Positions 18,075 through 25,883 of a stretch of 64,000 nt of DNA are shown one piece after another. Under the pieces are notes generated by a model. That model had not been told where the DNA came from and made no database searches. It worked only from the letters and a program-made list of their open reading frames with translations. The translations under genes were made by a program, and so were the position numbers. The first letter of the stretch is position 1; each line of letters opens with the position of its first letter. The DNA comes from Bremerella sp. TYQ1 (GTDB taxonomy: Bacteria > Planctomycetota > Planctomycetia > Pirellulales > Pirellulaceae): the NCBI RefSeq assembly GCF_020150455.1, contig NZ_CP083740.1, positions 2,976,001 through 3,040,000 on the forward strand. Direction: 5' to 3'.

Positions 18075-19073
18075 ATGAATGGAATCTGGCTGACGGCCCT
18101 CGTGGCCACCATCGCAATCATCGGAACGGCGATGGGAATCCGCATCGTGATTCGCAAGCTACTTAGCGGAACCTACAAAGCCGGCGAGGTCATCGATCCG
18201 TACCGGCCGAAAAACTTCTCGATCCCCGAACCTTCCCGGGTCGAGTTTGAAGCGGAAAAACAGACAACGCTGCGTGGACGCTTCTGGAAAGGGTCGAGCA
18301 ATAAAGCGATCGTCGTCGTACACGGAATTGATGGTCCATCGATTGAAATGCTGCCGCACGTTTCTTACCTCTACCGCGCCGGCTACAGCGTTTTGCTGTA
18401 CGACAATCGCGGCCGAGGCGACAGCGACGGTGGCTTTTCGACACTCGGTTTTCTCGAATGGCGCGATGTCTTGCACGCCGTTCAATGGGTTCGCAGTCAA
18501 CCAGGCATCGACGCCGACCAGGTCGGCCTGCATGGCCTATCTCTCGGGGCGGCCTGTGTGATTATGGCTGCCGCCGAAGACCAACGCGTGCGTGGCGTGT
18601 TGGCCGAAAGCCCTTTCGTTTCGATGACCATCATGCTGGGGCACGTCGCCAACAAAATGACCCGGCTACCGACGTTCCTAATCGGTGGATTAGTTCGGTT
18701 CCTGCTCGACTGGTCGCTCGAAGCGAAGTTGCGAATCGTCGAACCTCACACGGCCGTAAAGAAGATTTCTCCGCGACCGATCTACATCATCGATGCCGAA
18801 CACGACCAACTCTTCCCGCCTGATACGTCGCGGACCGTTTACGATGCGGCGGACGAACCGAAGCAATTCTGGAAAGTTCACGGAGCGGCCCACGCCAACT
18901 GCTGGCACACCCTTCCCGAAGAATACGAGAAGCGAGCCACCACGTTTTGGAAAATGGTCTTCTCCGACGAGCCACCGCAAGTGATCGTGCCGACCTCCGC
19001 CGGCCGAACCCCGGAAGAGGAAGCCGAGTCAGTTTCCGAAAAAATCGACCGCCGCAGCAAAACGCACTCTTGA
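18075..19073 (+). CDS. Membrane-anchored alpha/beta hydrolase
   Basis: Hydrolase of 332 aa anchored by an N-terminal helix (residues 3-25). The fold shows VVHGIDGPS (oxyanion region), YDNRGRGDSDG, the nucleophile elbow GLSLGAA with Ser, the acid region DAEHDQLFP and a late His in HGAAHANCW. This set resembles the BAAT/FrsA-like and prolyl-oligopeptidase-like hydrolases of the YfhR/Bem46 type. Substrate unknown. The C-terminal ~30 residues are charged and probably disordered. It lies nine bases after the YiiX-like gene on the same strand. Confidence 0.83.
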   Translation: MNGIWLTALVATIAIIGTAMGIRIVIRKLLSGTYKAGEVIDPYRPKNFSIPEPSRVEFEAEKQTTLRGRFWKGSSNKAIVVVHGIDGPSIEMLPHVSYLYRAGYSVLLYDNRGRGDSDGGFSTLGFLEWRDVLHAVQWVRSQPGIDADQVGLHGLSLGAACVIMAAAEDQRVRGVLAESPFVSMTIMLGHVANKMTRLPTFLIGGLVRFLLDWSLEAKLRIVEPHTAVKKISPRPIYIIDAEHDQLFPPDTSRTVYDAADEPKQFWKVHGAAHANCWHTLPEEYEKRATTFWKMVFSDEPPQVIVPTSAGRTPEEEAESVSEKIDRRSKTHS

Positions 19074-19201
19074 ACAACTTTTCGCCAATTGGCTATTCGG
19101 CGATCGCCGACTATCATGGACGACAGGCAGACCACCGCGATCTGCTTCGTGAAGTAACCTGTTTAGTGAATCCGTCCGACCGCCCTGACCATTAGCCGCG
19201 A

Positions 19202-19600
19202 ATGATCGAGTACCAAGTCGAGCCGAACCTATCTGTGGACGAATACCTGGACGTGCTTGTCCGTTCGGAACTGGCCGAACGGCGTCCGGTCGACGACCGC
19301 GAAAAGCTCTCCAAAATGGTTCGCAACGCCGACATCCTCTACACCGCTCGCCACAACGGTTTGCTGGTCGGCATCGCTCGCAGCATGAGCGACTTCGCCC
19401 ATGCCACTTACCTCGCCGATCTCGCCGTCGATAAAGCGTTTCAGCGGCAAGGGATCGGGCGAGAGCTGATCGCCCAAACGCATCAGGCGGCTGGGAAACA
19501 CACCATCCTGCTCCTTCTCGCGGCTCCCAAGGCGGCGGAGTACTACCCGCATATCGGCATGGAAAAGCACGAGTCGTGCTGGATCATTCCCCGCAGCTGA
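19202..19600 (+). CDS. GNAT family N-acetyltransferase
   Basis: Acetyl-CoA-dependent N-acetyltransferase of 132 aa. The acetyl-CoA pyrophosphate loop appears as RQGIGRELI (about residues 80-88, the Q/RxxGxG/A motif), preceded by the beta-strand [11 protein letters not shown]. The C-terminal strand and YYPHIGMEK tail match small GNAT enzymes. The acceptor is unknown. It is the last ordinary gene before the repeat-rich accessory region. Confidence 0.85.
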   Translation: MIEYQVEPNLSVDEYLDVLVRSELAERRPVDDREKLSKMVRNADILYTARHNGLLVGIARSMSDFAHATYLADLAVDKAFQRQGIGRELIAQTHQAAGKHTILLLLAAPKAAEYYPHIGMEKHESCWIIPRS

Positions 19601-20010
19601 TCCGCCGGAACATACGGCACGCCGATTATCTCGCAAAGGTGTACTTGCGCCGAACCTTTCTTGAAATGGCCGTTTTTCCCGAGAGTTATGCACGCCTGGC
19701 TTGCGCGAAATGCGAGCGCGAAAATCGCCACCACAAATTTCAACGCCTCACGCCGCTTTTGCCCACGTAGTTTCCACTTGCTGGCCGCGCATACTTGGTA
19801 AGACTTTACATCTTTTTGTTGTACACTTGGACAATACTTCGTTAGAATACTTTCCTATCGGGAAGCCAAGCGTAGCAGTAAAGAATTTAGGGCATGGAAA
19901 CGCTCCTTGCAAAAAAGGAAACCTGATTTTGAAATATCAGTTTTTACCGAATCGACGGTTTCTTTATACTTTTGATTTCGTTGCAACTTCCTTTTTCGCA
20001 TCATCTAAAA
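19601..20010. other. AT-richer intergenic region at the edge of the accessory island
   Basis: About 410 bases. No gene, terminator or RNA is recognised. From about 19780 the sequence becomes noticeably richer in A and T than the preceding 19 kb, marking the change into the accessory region. Confidence 0.4.
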
Positions 20011-21042
20011 ATGCATTCACAGCGATCAGATGAACTCTCAGAACGGGTGAGTCGGCTAAACGAACGATATCGTATAGTTACCGGCAAGACTGTAGAAAAT
20101 TTCTTCTGCCCAATTCTATTAAAAGACATCCCTGGGGAGCTCTGCAGAGGACATGTCATCCCTGCCAATCTAAGAATTTCTGGCACGTGGGTGCCTCAGC
20201 GAGCAGATGTTGATAGTTTCTTCGGACGCACAACAGAAGCAGTATTCGGGACGGCAATGAATCATGCGGAAAAATCACCAACGGAAATCTGGCTTAACAA
20301 AGATGCAAATCAGATATTCAAGCCCCAACTCAAACATAAAGACGAGTTAATTGAGCACTTTTTCGTACCTGCAGACGCAAAGATAAAGATCAGTGAGCGG
20401 CATTGTTTGGGTGACTTCTTAAATGGCGACGGTGAAACTATATCTCGCTTCGTGATTAAAAAGACCAAGCAAGAGCTTCGTGCATTATGCGGTGAACCGC
20501 TGGAAGTAGTACTTGAATCAGATTTGTCGCCGCAAGTTGCCGCTTCAATTATTAAAGCGGCTCATTTAACGCTTTTCTATCTTTCAGACTACAACTTTGC
20601 GTTGTCGCCTGGTGGAAGGTTTCTATCCTCGGTTCTGTCGAGATTTTACGAAGACGCACAACATTTGCCGAACGCTGACATACAGGGCATTCTTAAAAAA
20701 CGATTTTCATCTCGTGAGTGTTCAATGATCTTTCCCATGCAAAGAAGGTCTGGGGAACGATTAGCGGGAAGCCTGACTTCGAAGGTTATTATTGCTTGCT
20801 TGGCTGCAAATAGGAGCATCTTCGCGTTCGGCGTTCTCGTTGAAACTCCATCCCAAACATTCTGCGTGTTTATACCTGGCGAAGATGGCGATCTAATCGA
20901 CACTTACTTTAGCTTTATTAGCGAACCAGCACCTTCAATTCAAGCGAAGTTCCTTCAGCTTCAGTACAGTGACTCTCCACGGTGGAACATTGACTTAACA
21001 CCTCCACAAACCATCCCACTCGTTCAACTTAGACCCGACTAG
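20011..21042 (+). CDS. Hypothetical protein with HNH-like Cys/His segment
   Basis: Protein of 343 aa that I cannot assign. Near residue 33 it has FCPILLKDIPGELCRGHVIP, a C-x(10-11)-C-R-G-H pattern followed by a conserved-looking stretch (PQRADVDSFFGR). This resembles the first Cys pair and His of HNH/treble-clef nucleases, but no second Cys pair or Asn/His of a full HNH site is obvious. The remainder looks like a globular alpha/beta protein with no signal peptide. Codon use is more AT-rich than neighbours, suggesting transfer. ATG at 20011 is preferred to TTG at 19972. Its stop shares a CTAG with the stop of the next, convergent gene. Confidence 0.6.
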   Translation: MHSQRSDELSERVSRLNERYRIVTGKTVENFFCPILLKDIPGELCRGHVIPANLRISGTWVPQRADVDSFFGRTTEAVFGTAMNHAEKSPTEIWLNKDANQIFKPQLKHKDELIEHFFVPADAKIKISERHCLGDFLNGDGETISRFVIKKTKQELRALCGEPLEVVLESDLSPQVAASIIKAAHLTLFYLSDYNFALSPGGRFLSSVLSRFYEDAQHLPNADIQGILKKRFSSRECSMIFPMQRRSGERLAGSLTSKVIIACLAANRSIFAFGVLVETPSQTFCVFIPGEDGDLIDTYFSFISEPAPSIQAKFLQLQYSDSPRWNIDLTPPQTIPLVQLRPD

Positions 21043-21872
21043 CTCAGCGGCAACTCTAAACCATCGTAGGCCAGTTCAATGCCGTCAGGCAGCCATGCGT
21101 TGGTTCGCTCGTGCTCCAGCCGATCGGAGATGTGGGTCAGGTAGGTCTGTTTGGCACCCAATTTCTGAGCAACTTCCACCGCTTCTTCCACGGAGAAATG
21201 GGTCGCGTGTGACTCTGGTCGCAACGCATCGAGGACCAGCACGTCGAGCCCTTCCAGCTTCGACCAGCTTTCTTCCGGGATATGATTCACGTCGGTGCAG
21301 TAAGCGATGTTGCCGACGCGAAAGCCCAGCACCTCGAAGCGTGGGCCATGCTGCAAGCGGATCGGCGTGACGGCTGCCCCCAGCACGTCGAAGCGATCGA
21401 GACCAATCTCGCGCATGTCGAGCGCCGGCCGCGAACCAACATGCGTCTGACTTTCGGTGCTGAACGCGTAGTCGTACACTTTGCGAATCTTCGCGTCGAC
21501 GTTCGGCTCGCAATAAATCGGGACTTCATGCCCCAGATAAAATTGAAACAAGCGGACGTCATCTAAGCCAAACAAATGATCGGCATGACTGTGCGTGAAC
21601 GCGACGGCATGAATCACACCGATGCCATTGGCCAAAAGCTGCGTCCGCAAGTCAGGCGGCGTATCGATCAGCAGGTTCCCCTCCGGCAGCCCGAAGATCA
21701 CACTGCAGCGCGTGCGTTTGTTTTTCGGATTAGTGCTTTGGCAAACGTCGCAAAGACAACCCACCACCGGCACTCCCATCGACGTGCCAGTGCCAAGAAA
21801 CAGAAGCCGGCCACGCACGTCGCGCGTGGCAATTTCTTTCTTGAGCGAACGGGTAGAATTCGACTGACTCAT
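21039..21872 (-). CDS. Metallo-beta-lactamase-fold hydrolase (PhnP/RNase Z-like phosphodiesterase)
   Basis: Cytoplasmic MBL-fold metal hydrolase of 277 aa. The metal motif THSHADHLFG (HxHxDH) and the later THISDRLEH His are present. The start LFLGTGTSMGVPVVGCLCDVC, with CxxC and then NKRTRCS, is characteristic of the PhnP (phosphoribosyl cyclic phosphodiesterase) subgroup. Cleavage of a cyclic phosphate or other phosphodiester is the likely reaction. The upstream extension to 21998 is rejected: it runs into a repeat and lacks conservation, while ATG at 21872 gives the normal family N-terminus. Its GC-rich composition matches the core genes although unusual genes flank it. Confidence 0.84.
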   Translation of the reverse strand: MSQSNSTRSLKKEIATRDVRGRLLFLGTGTSMGVPVVGCLCDVCQSTNPKNKRTRCSVIFGLPEGNLLIDTPPDLRTQLLANGIGVIHAVAFTHSHADHLFGLDDVRLFQFYLGHEVPIYCEPNVDAKIRKVYDYAFSTESQTHVGSRPALDMREIGLDRFDVLGAAVTPIRLQHGPRFEVLGFRVGNIAYCTDVNHIPEESWSKLEGLDVLVLDALRPESHATHFSVEEAVEVAQKLGAKQTYLTHISDRLEHERTNAWLPDGIELAYDGLELPLS

Positions 21873-21989
21873 TCCAGGTCTTTCGGGTAGACATTTCCTG
21901 CCTGAGAATCGCAAATGCCCGCCCAAGTTGCAACCCCTGCCCTGCCGTCCGAAGGACAATTCGCCATGTCTAGGTGCGTCCCAACGCCT

Positions 21990-22120
21990 GTGTGCCACTG
22001 GGCTCTACCCAGTGGCTTTTGCAGATAAGTGATTGTCGGCGCAAAACGTCTTGGCACTTCGCACTGGCGAGACGCCAGTGGCACACCGTTGATTGCTTGG
22101 AAGACAGTGCCACCCAGCCG
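21990..22120. repeat. Palindrome-rich repeat R1, copy 1
   Basis: 131 bases, about 94% identical to copy 2 at 22670-22800 (8 mismatches counted by eye). It begins GTGTGCCACTGG and near base 95 has CCAGTGGCACAC, its reverse complement. Inside are two local hairpins, CCACTGGG/CCCAGTGG and CACTGGCG/CGCCAGTG, giving a cruciform-like fold. It lies 24 bases beyond the 3' end of the minus-strand gene 22145-22525. Confidence 0.8.
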
Positions 22121-22144
22121 AAATAGTGGCTTTTCAGACAGGTT

Positions 22145-22525
22145 CTAAAAACGAGCGAGAACTTCACCTAAGTCTCGGTTCTGATCAGTCGCTGCAAAGC
22201 CTTCTAAGCTCGAATCAAATATATCGAGCGTGTTTTTCAAAACTTTACACCCCGCTGCCACTACTACATTTTTCGTACTAGCAGTTTCGATCAAGAACAT
22301 ACTTCCGTTAGAAGGTGGCTTAAAATTCAAACCATCATCGTTTTTGGATTCTGTCCGAGTAATTTCCAACCCATTTAACGCCGTCGGTATCGACATGAAT
22401 TCGACACCCCAAAAAACTAGGTCCACGTTTGTTGAAATTTCTCGTGTCGATGGGCTGCGGATTAGAAGTTGATTATGACTGACCCGAAAATCCCATAGCC
22501 TAAAATTGCGATCTGATTTAAACAT
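22145..22525 (-). CDS. Hypothetical protein of the accessory island
   Basis: Protein of 126 aa, not recognised. No signal peptide, membrane helix or known motif. It starts MFKSDRNFRLWDFRVSHNQLLIRSP and continues with a predicted beta-strand-rich segment (NVDLVFWGVEFMSIP), so a small beta-rich fold is likely. Composition is AT-rich compared with core genes. It lies on the minus strand between the two R1 repeat copies, with R1 copy 1 just 3' of it. Size and setting would suit an immunity or stand-alone accessory protein, but that is a guess. Confidence 0.6.
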   Translation of the reverse strand: MFKSDRNFRLWDFRVSHNQLLIRSPSTREISTNVDLVFWGVEFMSIPTALNGLEITRTESKNDDGLNFKPPSNGSMFLIETASTKNVVVAAGCKVLKNTLDIFDSSLEGFAATDQNRDLGEVLARF

Positions 22526-22812
22526 GCCTTAATCCCACTCGAAAGGATTTGGTACTACTTTTCCATCCTCAATCCACTTAATTCTCGACCACCATTCTTT
22601 ATTATCATAAATCTGAAGTAATTCCCAATCGGTCGCGGCAGGGTGGCACTGTCATTTCGACGAACTAATGTGTGCCACTGGTCTCTGCCCAGTGCCTTTT
22701 GCAGATGGGTGATTGTCGGCGCAAAACGTCTTGGCACTTCACACTGGCGAGACGCCAGTGGCACACCCTTGATTGATTGGAAGACAGTGCCACCCAGCCG
22801 TCCAACGCATAG
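22526..22812. other. Intergenic region containing R1 copy 2
   Basis: About 290 bases between two minus-strand hypothetical genes. Most of it is repeat R1 copy 2 and its flank: GGGTGGCACTGTC at about 22641-22653 pairs with GACAGTGCCACCC at about 22782-22794, adding an outer stem to this copy. No gene is supported. Confidence 0.55.
22670..22800. repeat. Palindrome-rich repeat R1, copy 2
   Basis: Same 131-base unit and same orientation as 21990-22120. It lies 12 bases beyond the 3' end of minus-strand gene 22813-23277. The CACTGGCG/CGCCAGTG hairpin is perfect; the first hairpin has diverged to CCACTGGT and CCCAGTGC. An additional outer inverted repeat encloses this copy. Confidence 0.8.
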
Positions 22813-23277
22813 CTACCCGACGGATTCGGCAGTGCCAGACCATTTGGAGGGTAAGGATGGATCGTAAATCATCGAATATGAATCAGCAACACGAATCAGT
22901 TCGCCCGCCTCAACCGCATCGCGAATCCAATTATCAAGTGGGCGCGGATCATCAACCGGATTGGGAAGGCTGAGTCGGATGTGCCGATGCAGTGAAAGCC
23001 GCCATTCGTCAAAACAATCGCACTGTCCAACAGGTCCGTAATCGTAGTCGATGTGAAAGTCAGGGTGCGTGACTTCGATTCCAACGCCATGAACATAAAG
23101 GGTCACACCGTCTGTTGTTGCGATCGAGGATGCGGCAGCAATTTGTTCATGAGCATCCGCAGCCCAAGAGGACGCAGTGCGAGGGACAGGAATGCCAAGC
23201 CTGCGGTGGATGTAGTCCAATGCCAACTCTTGATCGCGGCGAAAAAGTCGAATTGCGTCAGCAAGGTCTTTGTGCAT
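22813..23277 (-). CDS. Hypothetical protein, possibly DUF6896-like
   Basis: Protein of 154 aa. The middle part TLYVHGVGIEVTHPDFHIDYDYGP followed by CDCFDEWRL has the pattern (HGxGxxV, then IDxDxG, then FDxWRL) that I associate with DUF6896 proteins, which occur among accessory and possible immunity genes. The N-terminal ~45 residues look helical (DLADAIRLFRRDQELALDYIHRRLG). No export signal. Function unknown. Repeat R1 copy 2 follows its stop at once. The family call is from memory and tentative. Confidence 0.6.
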   Translation of the reverse strand: MHKDLADAIRLFRRDQELALDYIHRRLGIPVPRTASSWAADAHEQIAAASSIATTDGVTLYVHGVGIEVTHPDFHIDYDYGPVGQCDCFDEWRLSLHRHIRLSLPNPVDDPRPLDNWIRDAVEAGELIRVADSYSMIYDPSLPSKWSGTAESVG

Positions 23278-23606
23278 GCTTAAGTCGGGTGACTTGTTTA
23301 TAGGATGATCAGCATATCACTCACGGCGATTGCGCCGGGTGCGTGGTGGTTGACGATTGGCCTATGGTAACGCTTTCCGCCTACGGACGGTAGAATTTTG
23401 GAGACGCCGGGCTTTCGCGAGAGACTTGCGATCGTGGTGACGCATCGCTTGCGTTTGTCCTGCCGAGGGCGGCAGTGGTGCATGGTAGTTTGTATGAACG
23501 ACCGTGCCACCCAGCCTGCCAACGAGTTAGTGTGCGTTAGCTGTGGGGCATTTGGAACCGGACGAAACGGTCCTCGATTTGGCCATCCATTTAATAGAGA
23601 TCGCTA
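23278..23606. other. Divergent intergenic region containing R2 copy A
   Basis: About 330 bases between divergent hypothetical genes. R2 copy A occupies 23334-23464; the rest ends in an ACCGTGCCACCC element near 23502 similar to the end of R1. Promoters for both flanking genes must lie here but none is clear. Confidence 0.5.
23334..23464. repeat. Intergenic repeat R2, copy A
   Basis: About 130 bases starting GCCGGGTGCGTGG, with core TTGGCCTATGGTAACGCTTT and CCGCCTACGGACGGTAGAAT, then GCCGGGCTTTCG and a GAGAGACTTGC segment. It matches copy B at 24526-24655 over most of this length and copy C at 25275-25321 over its first ~45 bases. Confidence 0.75.
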
Positions 23607-24518
23607 ATGTATCCAGCCGCGACAGAGGATATCGCCTATAACATTCCCGAAGGCAAAGGACTGGAGGGGCACCTTTTTGATGGATTGCCAGTTCGGCATG
23701 TTTCAACATCTAACGACGTCAAAACATTGACACTTGAAGAGTCAGATAACGCCTTTAGCCGTTTTAATCAATTGGTAGTCATGTACCTTGCAAGCTCGAA
23801 GGCAGGTAGGTTGACTCCGACGAAAGAACCGGCATGGGATCTTGCTAACATTGGAGACTCACGAGGCGATCGAACGATTCCAATCTGCTTTTCCGAATAT
23901 CGCTTCGTGGACTTCAACTTTTTCCTCGCTCTTCAGGCCCGTTTTTTCAAGGATTTCCCGAACTGGCGAATTCTTCACGTAGAATCAAAGGATCGTAAAG
24001 ATCTATCGCTTGCAATTTACCCCAATGCAATAAGCGTAGGCAGTCATTTATCGATCGGTGAGGACGTTCAAGATTCTCTCTCGAATTGGAATGAAAAAGT
24101 TGAAGAACGACGGAACATCTTAGATGACAGCTTGATCAAGCAACTCGCCTTGGTTGAATCAATTCTGCAATCTCATGATATCGACCATTGGCATATTTCT
24201 ACGCCCATATTACTCGCAACATTTCGAGAGCTTCGAGATGAAGACCAGGTACTCTCTTCCTGGTTCCTGCTTGACAATAAAGATCGCGAAACAGGCCACT
24301 TTATTGAAGAGTGGGTGGAAGAGGAAGAATGGTATCCGATTCACGAAAATGGATCGATTGGATGTGTCTATGCTGGATCAAGCGATACGGAAATGTGGCT
24401 GCAACACATATCCACACCGAATGCCAATAACCTTGAAGTGATTCTATCGTCAGTCGACGAGAATCGTATTTTCCGATGTCATGCTGAAGACATTATTGAG
24501 ATTAGGGGAGCGAACTAA
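23607..24518 (+). CDS. Hypothetical protein of the accessory island
   Basis: Protein of 303 aa, not recognised. No signal peptide, membrane helix or catalytic motif is apparent. A mid-protein region looks helical and polar; near residue 235 is a run of acidic residues (EEWVEEEEWYPI). AT-richer composition than core genes, with many ATT/AAT/GAA codons. ATG at 23607 lacks a strong ribosome site. Repeat R2 copy A lies upstream and copy B starts about 8 bases after the stop. Could be a defence, toxin-immunity or other accessory protein; nothing in the sequence decides. Confidence 0.6.
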   Translation: MYPAATEDIAYNIPEGKGLEGHLFDGLPVRHVSTSNDVKTLTLEESDNAFSRFNQLVVMYLASSKAGRLTPTKEPAWDLANIGDSRGDRTIPICFSEYRFVDFNFFLALQARFFKDFPNWRILHVESKDRKDLSLAIYPNAISVGSHLSIGEDVQDSLSNWNEKVEERRNILDDSLIKQLALVESILQSHDIDHWHISTPILLATFRELRDEDQVLSSWFLLDNKDRETGHFIEEWVEEEEWYPIHENGSIGCVYAGSSDTEMWLQHISTPNANNLEVILSSVDENRIFRCHAEDIIEIRGAN

Positions 24519-24525
24519 GAACCTG

Positions 24526-24655
24526 CCGGCCTAATGCGTGGCGGTGACGATTGGCCTATCGTAACGCTTTCCGCCTACGGACGGTAGAATTCCGCAGAGG
24601 CCGGGCTTTCGAGAGAGACTTGCCATTGTGGAAACGCATCGCTTGCATGTGCCCT
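24526..24655. repeat. Intergenic repeat R2, copy B
   Basis: Begins immediately after the stop of gene 23607-24518 and shares the R2 core (TTGGCCTATCGTAACGCTTT, then CCGCCTACGGACGGTAGAAT, then GCCGGGCTTTCG). Downstream it is joined to an R3 element at 24670-24704. Same orientation as copies A and C. Confidence 0.75.
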
Positions 24656-24669
24656 GCTGACCGCACGAA

Positions 24670-24704
24670 GACATGCCCACGCGGACGTGAGCATGGCACC
24701 AGGG
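24670..24704. repeat. Dispersed repeat R3 (CATGCCCACGCGGACGTGAG type)
   Basis: Contains CATGCCCACG then CGGACGTGAGCATGGCACC. The unit recurs, in either orientation, at about 25404, 25519, 31107, 37991 and in shortened form at 48156. Its two ends (CATGCCCAC and GAGCATGG) are near-complementary. Confidence 0.65.
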
Positions 24705-24782
24705 AATGAGCAAAAAACTAGATAGAAGGATCTCGCAAATGCGCCAAGCTTAATCGACAATTTAGACTAATAGGTTCAATTG

Positions 24783-25145
24783 ATGGTGGAAATTGAGAGA
24801 AAGAAAAAGCTTGAAACCGCTCGCCAGCTTTTCATTGCTGGAGACATGAATGGTACACGTTCTCTGCTGAAAGAAGTCATTTCGGACGGGCTGATTTCAC
24901 CTGCGGTGTTTTCGTTGATGGCGAGTGCGTGCTGGGAGCTTAACGATCTTCAAATCGCAGCGTACTATTTTGGGAAAGCATCAGAATTGAATCCAGATTC
25001 GGAAGCGATCTCACTCGGACTATTCCATTGCCTGTGGAACCTTGGCAAGGAAGACGATGCATTTGAAGAAATGAAGCGATTCCTAAAAACAAATAAATCA
25101 GAGGAGTACACCAGACTCCTGTCTGAGATTAACAATGACGCGTAA
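24783..25145 (+). CDS. Small TPR-like protein
   Basis: Helical protein of 120 aa. Residues about 42-75 (AVFSLMASACWELNDLQIAAYYFGKASELNPDS, described here in parts) fit a tetratricopeptide repeat: A-x-x-x-L-x-x-L-x-x-A-x-x-x-F-x-x-A-x-x-L-x-P. A weaker unit precedes it (ARQLFIAGDMNGTRSLLKE) and one follows. A scaffold or binding role is likely; partner unknown. ATG at 24783 is used; a TTG lies directly before it. It lies between R2 copies B and C and is AT-rich like the other island genes. Confidence 0.68.
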   Translation: MVEIERKKKLETARQLFIAGDMNGTRSLLKEVISDGLISPAVFSLMASACWELNDLQIAAYYFGKASELNPDSEAISLGLFHCLWNLGKEDDAFEEMKRFLKTNKSEEYTRLLSEINNDA

Positions 25146-25274
25146 TCTTTGTTCGAGAATCGGTGGCAGGTAAGTGCGATAGCCCACGACTTTCGGCCAG
25201 TGACCCGGGCCAGAAAAAAGGTTCCTGAATGACGCCCGAACAGTGGACGAACAATCCGGGTGCCACTGCCGCCC

Positions 25275-25321
25275 TGAGCCGGGTGCGTGGCAGTTGACGT
25301 TTGGCCTATCGTAACGCTTTC
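25275..25321. repeat. Intergenic repeat R2, copy C (partial)
   Basis: Begins GCCGGGTGCGTGG and keeps the TTGGCCTATCGTAACGCTTT core, then diverges. About 130 bases beyond the stop of the TPR gene. Confidence 0.65.
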
Positions 25322-25403
25322 GGGCGGGGCTGCCTAAGTGGCGCGTGTGCGGGGATGGAAACGAAGATAATTTCGTTTAGGTTGCGAGTCGTAGCCCTTG
25401 CTT

Positions 25404-25552
25404 GGGTGCCATGCTCACGTCCGCGTGGGCATGCGAAACAACGTTTGATCAGCCATTCCGTTTACGTATGTGGAACCCACAAGCATTGCCACTACCTTGA
25501 ACCAGGCGAGCGTTTTAAGACATGCCCGCGCGGACGCGAGCATGGCACCCTG
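25404..25552. repeat. Two R3 elements in inverted orientation
   Basis: GGTGCCATGCTCACGTCCGC with GTGGGCATGC (25404-25434) is nearly the reverse complement of GACATGCCCGCGCGGACGCG with AGCATGGCACC (25519-25550). The pair could form a ~30 bp stem around an ~85 base loop. Confidence 0.7.
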
Positions 25553-25738
25553 GACCAATCTAGGGGATTTACGCAGGGTGGGTCGGCGAAAATGCAGACC
25601 CTGAAACCACCCCCCGTTCTATGGGGATGGCTCGTCTGGGAGAAACTTCACGGAATCTACGCTAGCTGGGCAAGGGAAATGGTTGTGGGATCGAATACCA
25701 TGATAGCGGAGCACGTCGCAGGTGCGGCTCAAGCGCGG

Positions 25739-25765
25739 TTGACCCTCTTGGCCAATCCCTATAAT
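25739..25765 (+). promoter_or_regulatory. Probable secA promoter
   Basis: TTGACC (25739-25744) and TATAAT (25760-25765) with a 15-base spacer, about 120 bases before the secA start. The -10 is perfect; the spacer is short for the usual 17. Confidence 0.55.
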
Positions 25766-25883
25766 CTACGAGATGGGAAGGGTTTGCGCGCACGCTTAAG
25801 TTGTGGCGGTGTCTACAAATAAGGTCTTGTTTCGCCGCAGCTAGTGCTTTTGATTCGCCCCCCACCCCAGGTGATATTCAGCG

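Larger units (their letters stand above)
25146..25883. other. Long intergenic region with R2 copy C, paired R3 elements and the secA promoter
   Basis: About 740 bases. R2 copy C is at 25275-25321; two R3 copies in opposite orientation lie at 25404-25434 and 25519-25552; a good sigma-70-type promoter precedes secA at 25739-25765. A 173-codon open frame at 25301-25822 crosses all of these and is not considered a gene. Confidence 0.6.

Noticed and set aside
21869..22764. Two ~70-codon minus-strand frames with near-identical starts (MPLASRQCEVPRRFAP)
   Set aside because: They lie in the two R1 copies and are alike only because the repeat is; no independent evidence for translation.
25301..25822. 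173-codon open frame before secA
   Set aside because: Runs across R2 and R3 repeats and the secA promoter; no coding character.
19601..25883. Integron or CRISPR array in the accessory region
   Set aside because: No integrase, attC consensus, cas gene or regularly spaced direct repeats; R1 and R2 are few and irregularly spaced.
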